The position numbers were made by a program, and so were the translations under genes. Shown piece after piece: positions 5,794-6,417 of a stretch of DNA of 6,417 nt (position 1 is the stretch's first letter; each line of letters begins with the position of its first letter). The stretch is taken from positions 1 through 6,417 of the forward strand of contig DGHP01000133.1 in the NCBI GenBank assembly GCA_002392705.1, read 5' to 3'. The stretch comes from Lachnospiraceae bacterium UBA3845 (GTDB lineage Bacteria; Bacillota; Clostridia; Lachnospirales; Lachnospiraceae). The notes under the pieces were generated by a model. That model was not told the DNA's origin. It saw only the letters and a program-made list of their open reading frames with translations, and did not search any database.

Positions 5794-6318
5794 ATGGCAC
5801 AGAATCCGATTATCACAATCACCATGGAAGACGGCGGCGTCATGAAAGCCGAACTCTATCCGGAATATGCTCCGAACACCGTCAGCAACTTCCTCTCTCT
5901 GGCAGCATCCGGCTTCTACAACGGACTGATCTTCCACCGCGTAATTCCGGGCTTCATGATCCAGGGCGGCGATCCGGAAGGATCCGGCATGGGCGGCCCC
6001 GGATATTCCATCAGAGGAGAATTCCGCCGCAACGGCTTCAAGGCTAATACGCTTAAGCACACAGCCGGCGTCCTCTCCATGGCCCGCGCCATGAATCCGA
6101 ACTCCGCCGGTTCCCAGTTCTTTATCATGCACAAGAATGCACCGCATCTTGACGGCGATTACGCAGCTTTCGGCAAAATCATCGAAGGAATGGACGTCGT
6201 GGACCGTATAGCGTCAGTCCAGACCGATTACTCTGACCGTCCGATGGAGGACCAGGTAATCCGCTCCATGACCGTCGAGACCTTCGGGGAGAGCTATCCG
6301 GAGCCGGAAAAGATCTAA
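5794..6318 (+). CDS. Cyclophilin-type peptidyl-prolyl cis-trans isomerase
   Basis: A cytoplasmic folding enzyme that interconverts cis and trans peptide bonds before proline. The 174-residue protein is a single cyclophilin domain with no signal peptide or membrane segment. The active-site block FHRVIPGFMIQGGDP (47-61) carries the catalytic arginine R49, with F54 and Q57. GSQFFIMHKNAPHLDGDYAAFGKI (106-129) follows. The position equal to Trp121 of human cyclophilin A is His118, so weak cyclosporin binding is expected, as in many bacterial members. ATG 5794 is chosen because AAGGA lies 8 nt upstream. A longer in-frame reading from GTG 5707 is unlikely, since it would begin upstream of the -10 hexamer and the predicted transcription start. 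CCTT (5773-5776 region) can pair with the AAGG of the ribosome site. No terminator is visible after the stop. Confidence 0.96.
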   Translation: MAQNPIITITMEDGGVMKAELYPEYAPNTVSNFLSLAASGFYNGLIFHRVIPGFMIQGGDPEGSGMGGPGYSIRGEFRRNGFKANTLKHTAGVLSMARAMNPNSAGSQFFIMHKNAPHLDGDYAAFGKIIEGMDVVDRIASVQTDYSDRPMEDQVIRSMTVETFGESYPEPEKI

Positions 6319-6345
6319 ACCACAGAAGAAACGGACTGCGGAAGG

Positions 6346-6417
6346 TATACGCTGCAGAAACTATGCGCTGCAGAAGCTATACGCCGCAAAAGCTATGCGC
6401 CGCGAAAAGGTATGCGC
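6346..6417 (+). repeat. 16-bp tandem repeat running off the right end
   Basis: Units start at 6346, 6362, 6378, 6394 and 6411, so the period is 16, 16, 16 and 17. The consensus is TAT(A/G)CGC(T/C)GC(A/G)(G/A)AA(A/G)C. The preceding ACTGCGGAAGG (about 6334-6345) looks like a decayed unit. It begins about 28 bp after the cyclophilin stop and is cut by the window edge, so the full copy number is unknown. All three plus-strand frames are open through it, partly because the unit has no stop and 16 is not a multiple of three. There are no spacers, so it is not CRISPR. Confidence 0.8.

Noticed and set aside
6346..6417. CRISPR array
   Set aside because: The units are contiguous 16-mers without unique spacers, and there are no cas genes.

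Overview
The window looks like chromosomal DNA of a moderately GC-rich Firmicute (Bacillota), most likely a clostridial or Lachnospiraceae-type gut bacterium. The grounds are the ecfA1-ecfA2-ecfT-truA gene order, which is typical of Firmicutes, AGGAGG-type ribosome binding sites, and protein sequences that look clostridial. The species call is inference. There is no rRNA, tRNA, CRISPR array, transposase or phage gene.

Layout: five genes read leftward (minus strand): malQ (4-alpha-glucanotransferase, 3957-5465), ecfA1 (2878-3759), ecfA2 (1852-2703), ecfT (999-1817) and truA (127-864). One gene, a cyclophilin-type peptidyl-prolyl isomerase (5794-6318), reads rightward. malQ and the cyclophilin gene are divergent across a 328-bp control region with one good sigma-A-like promoter for each. 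A second strong minus-strand promoter (TTGCAT-N17-TGCTATAAT) lies just past the malQ stop and probably drives the ECF-truA operon through a leader of about 155 nt.

How the genes work together: EcfA1, EcfA2 and EcfT form the shared energising module of a group II ECF transporter, which powers vitamin or metal uptake through substrate-binding S components encoded elsewhere. TruA makes pseudouridine in the tRNA anticodon arm and is a common passenger at the end of this operon. MalQ rearranges maltodextrins. The cyclophilin is a cytoplasmic folding helper. All six proteins are intact, with their key motifs present.

The less ordinary content lies between the genes: an 82-nt three-way-junction dyad and a pair of competing hairpins after truA; a 35-codon ORF bridging ecfT to truA with an ATGA overlap; a 63/64-bp tandem repeat that copies the end of ecfA1 into the ecfA1-ecfA2 gap; a dyad over the malQ -35 and a structured malQ leader with a T6 tract beside the ribosome binding site; and a 16-bp tandem repeat running off the right end. 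I see no clearly new multi-gene system. These are leads on regulation, repeats and small ORFs.
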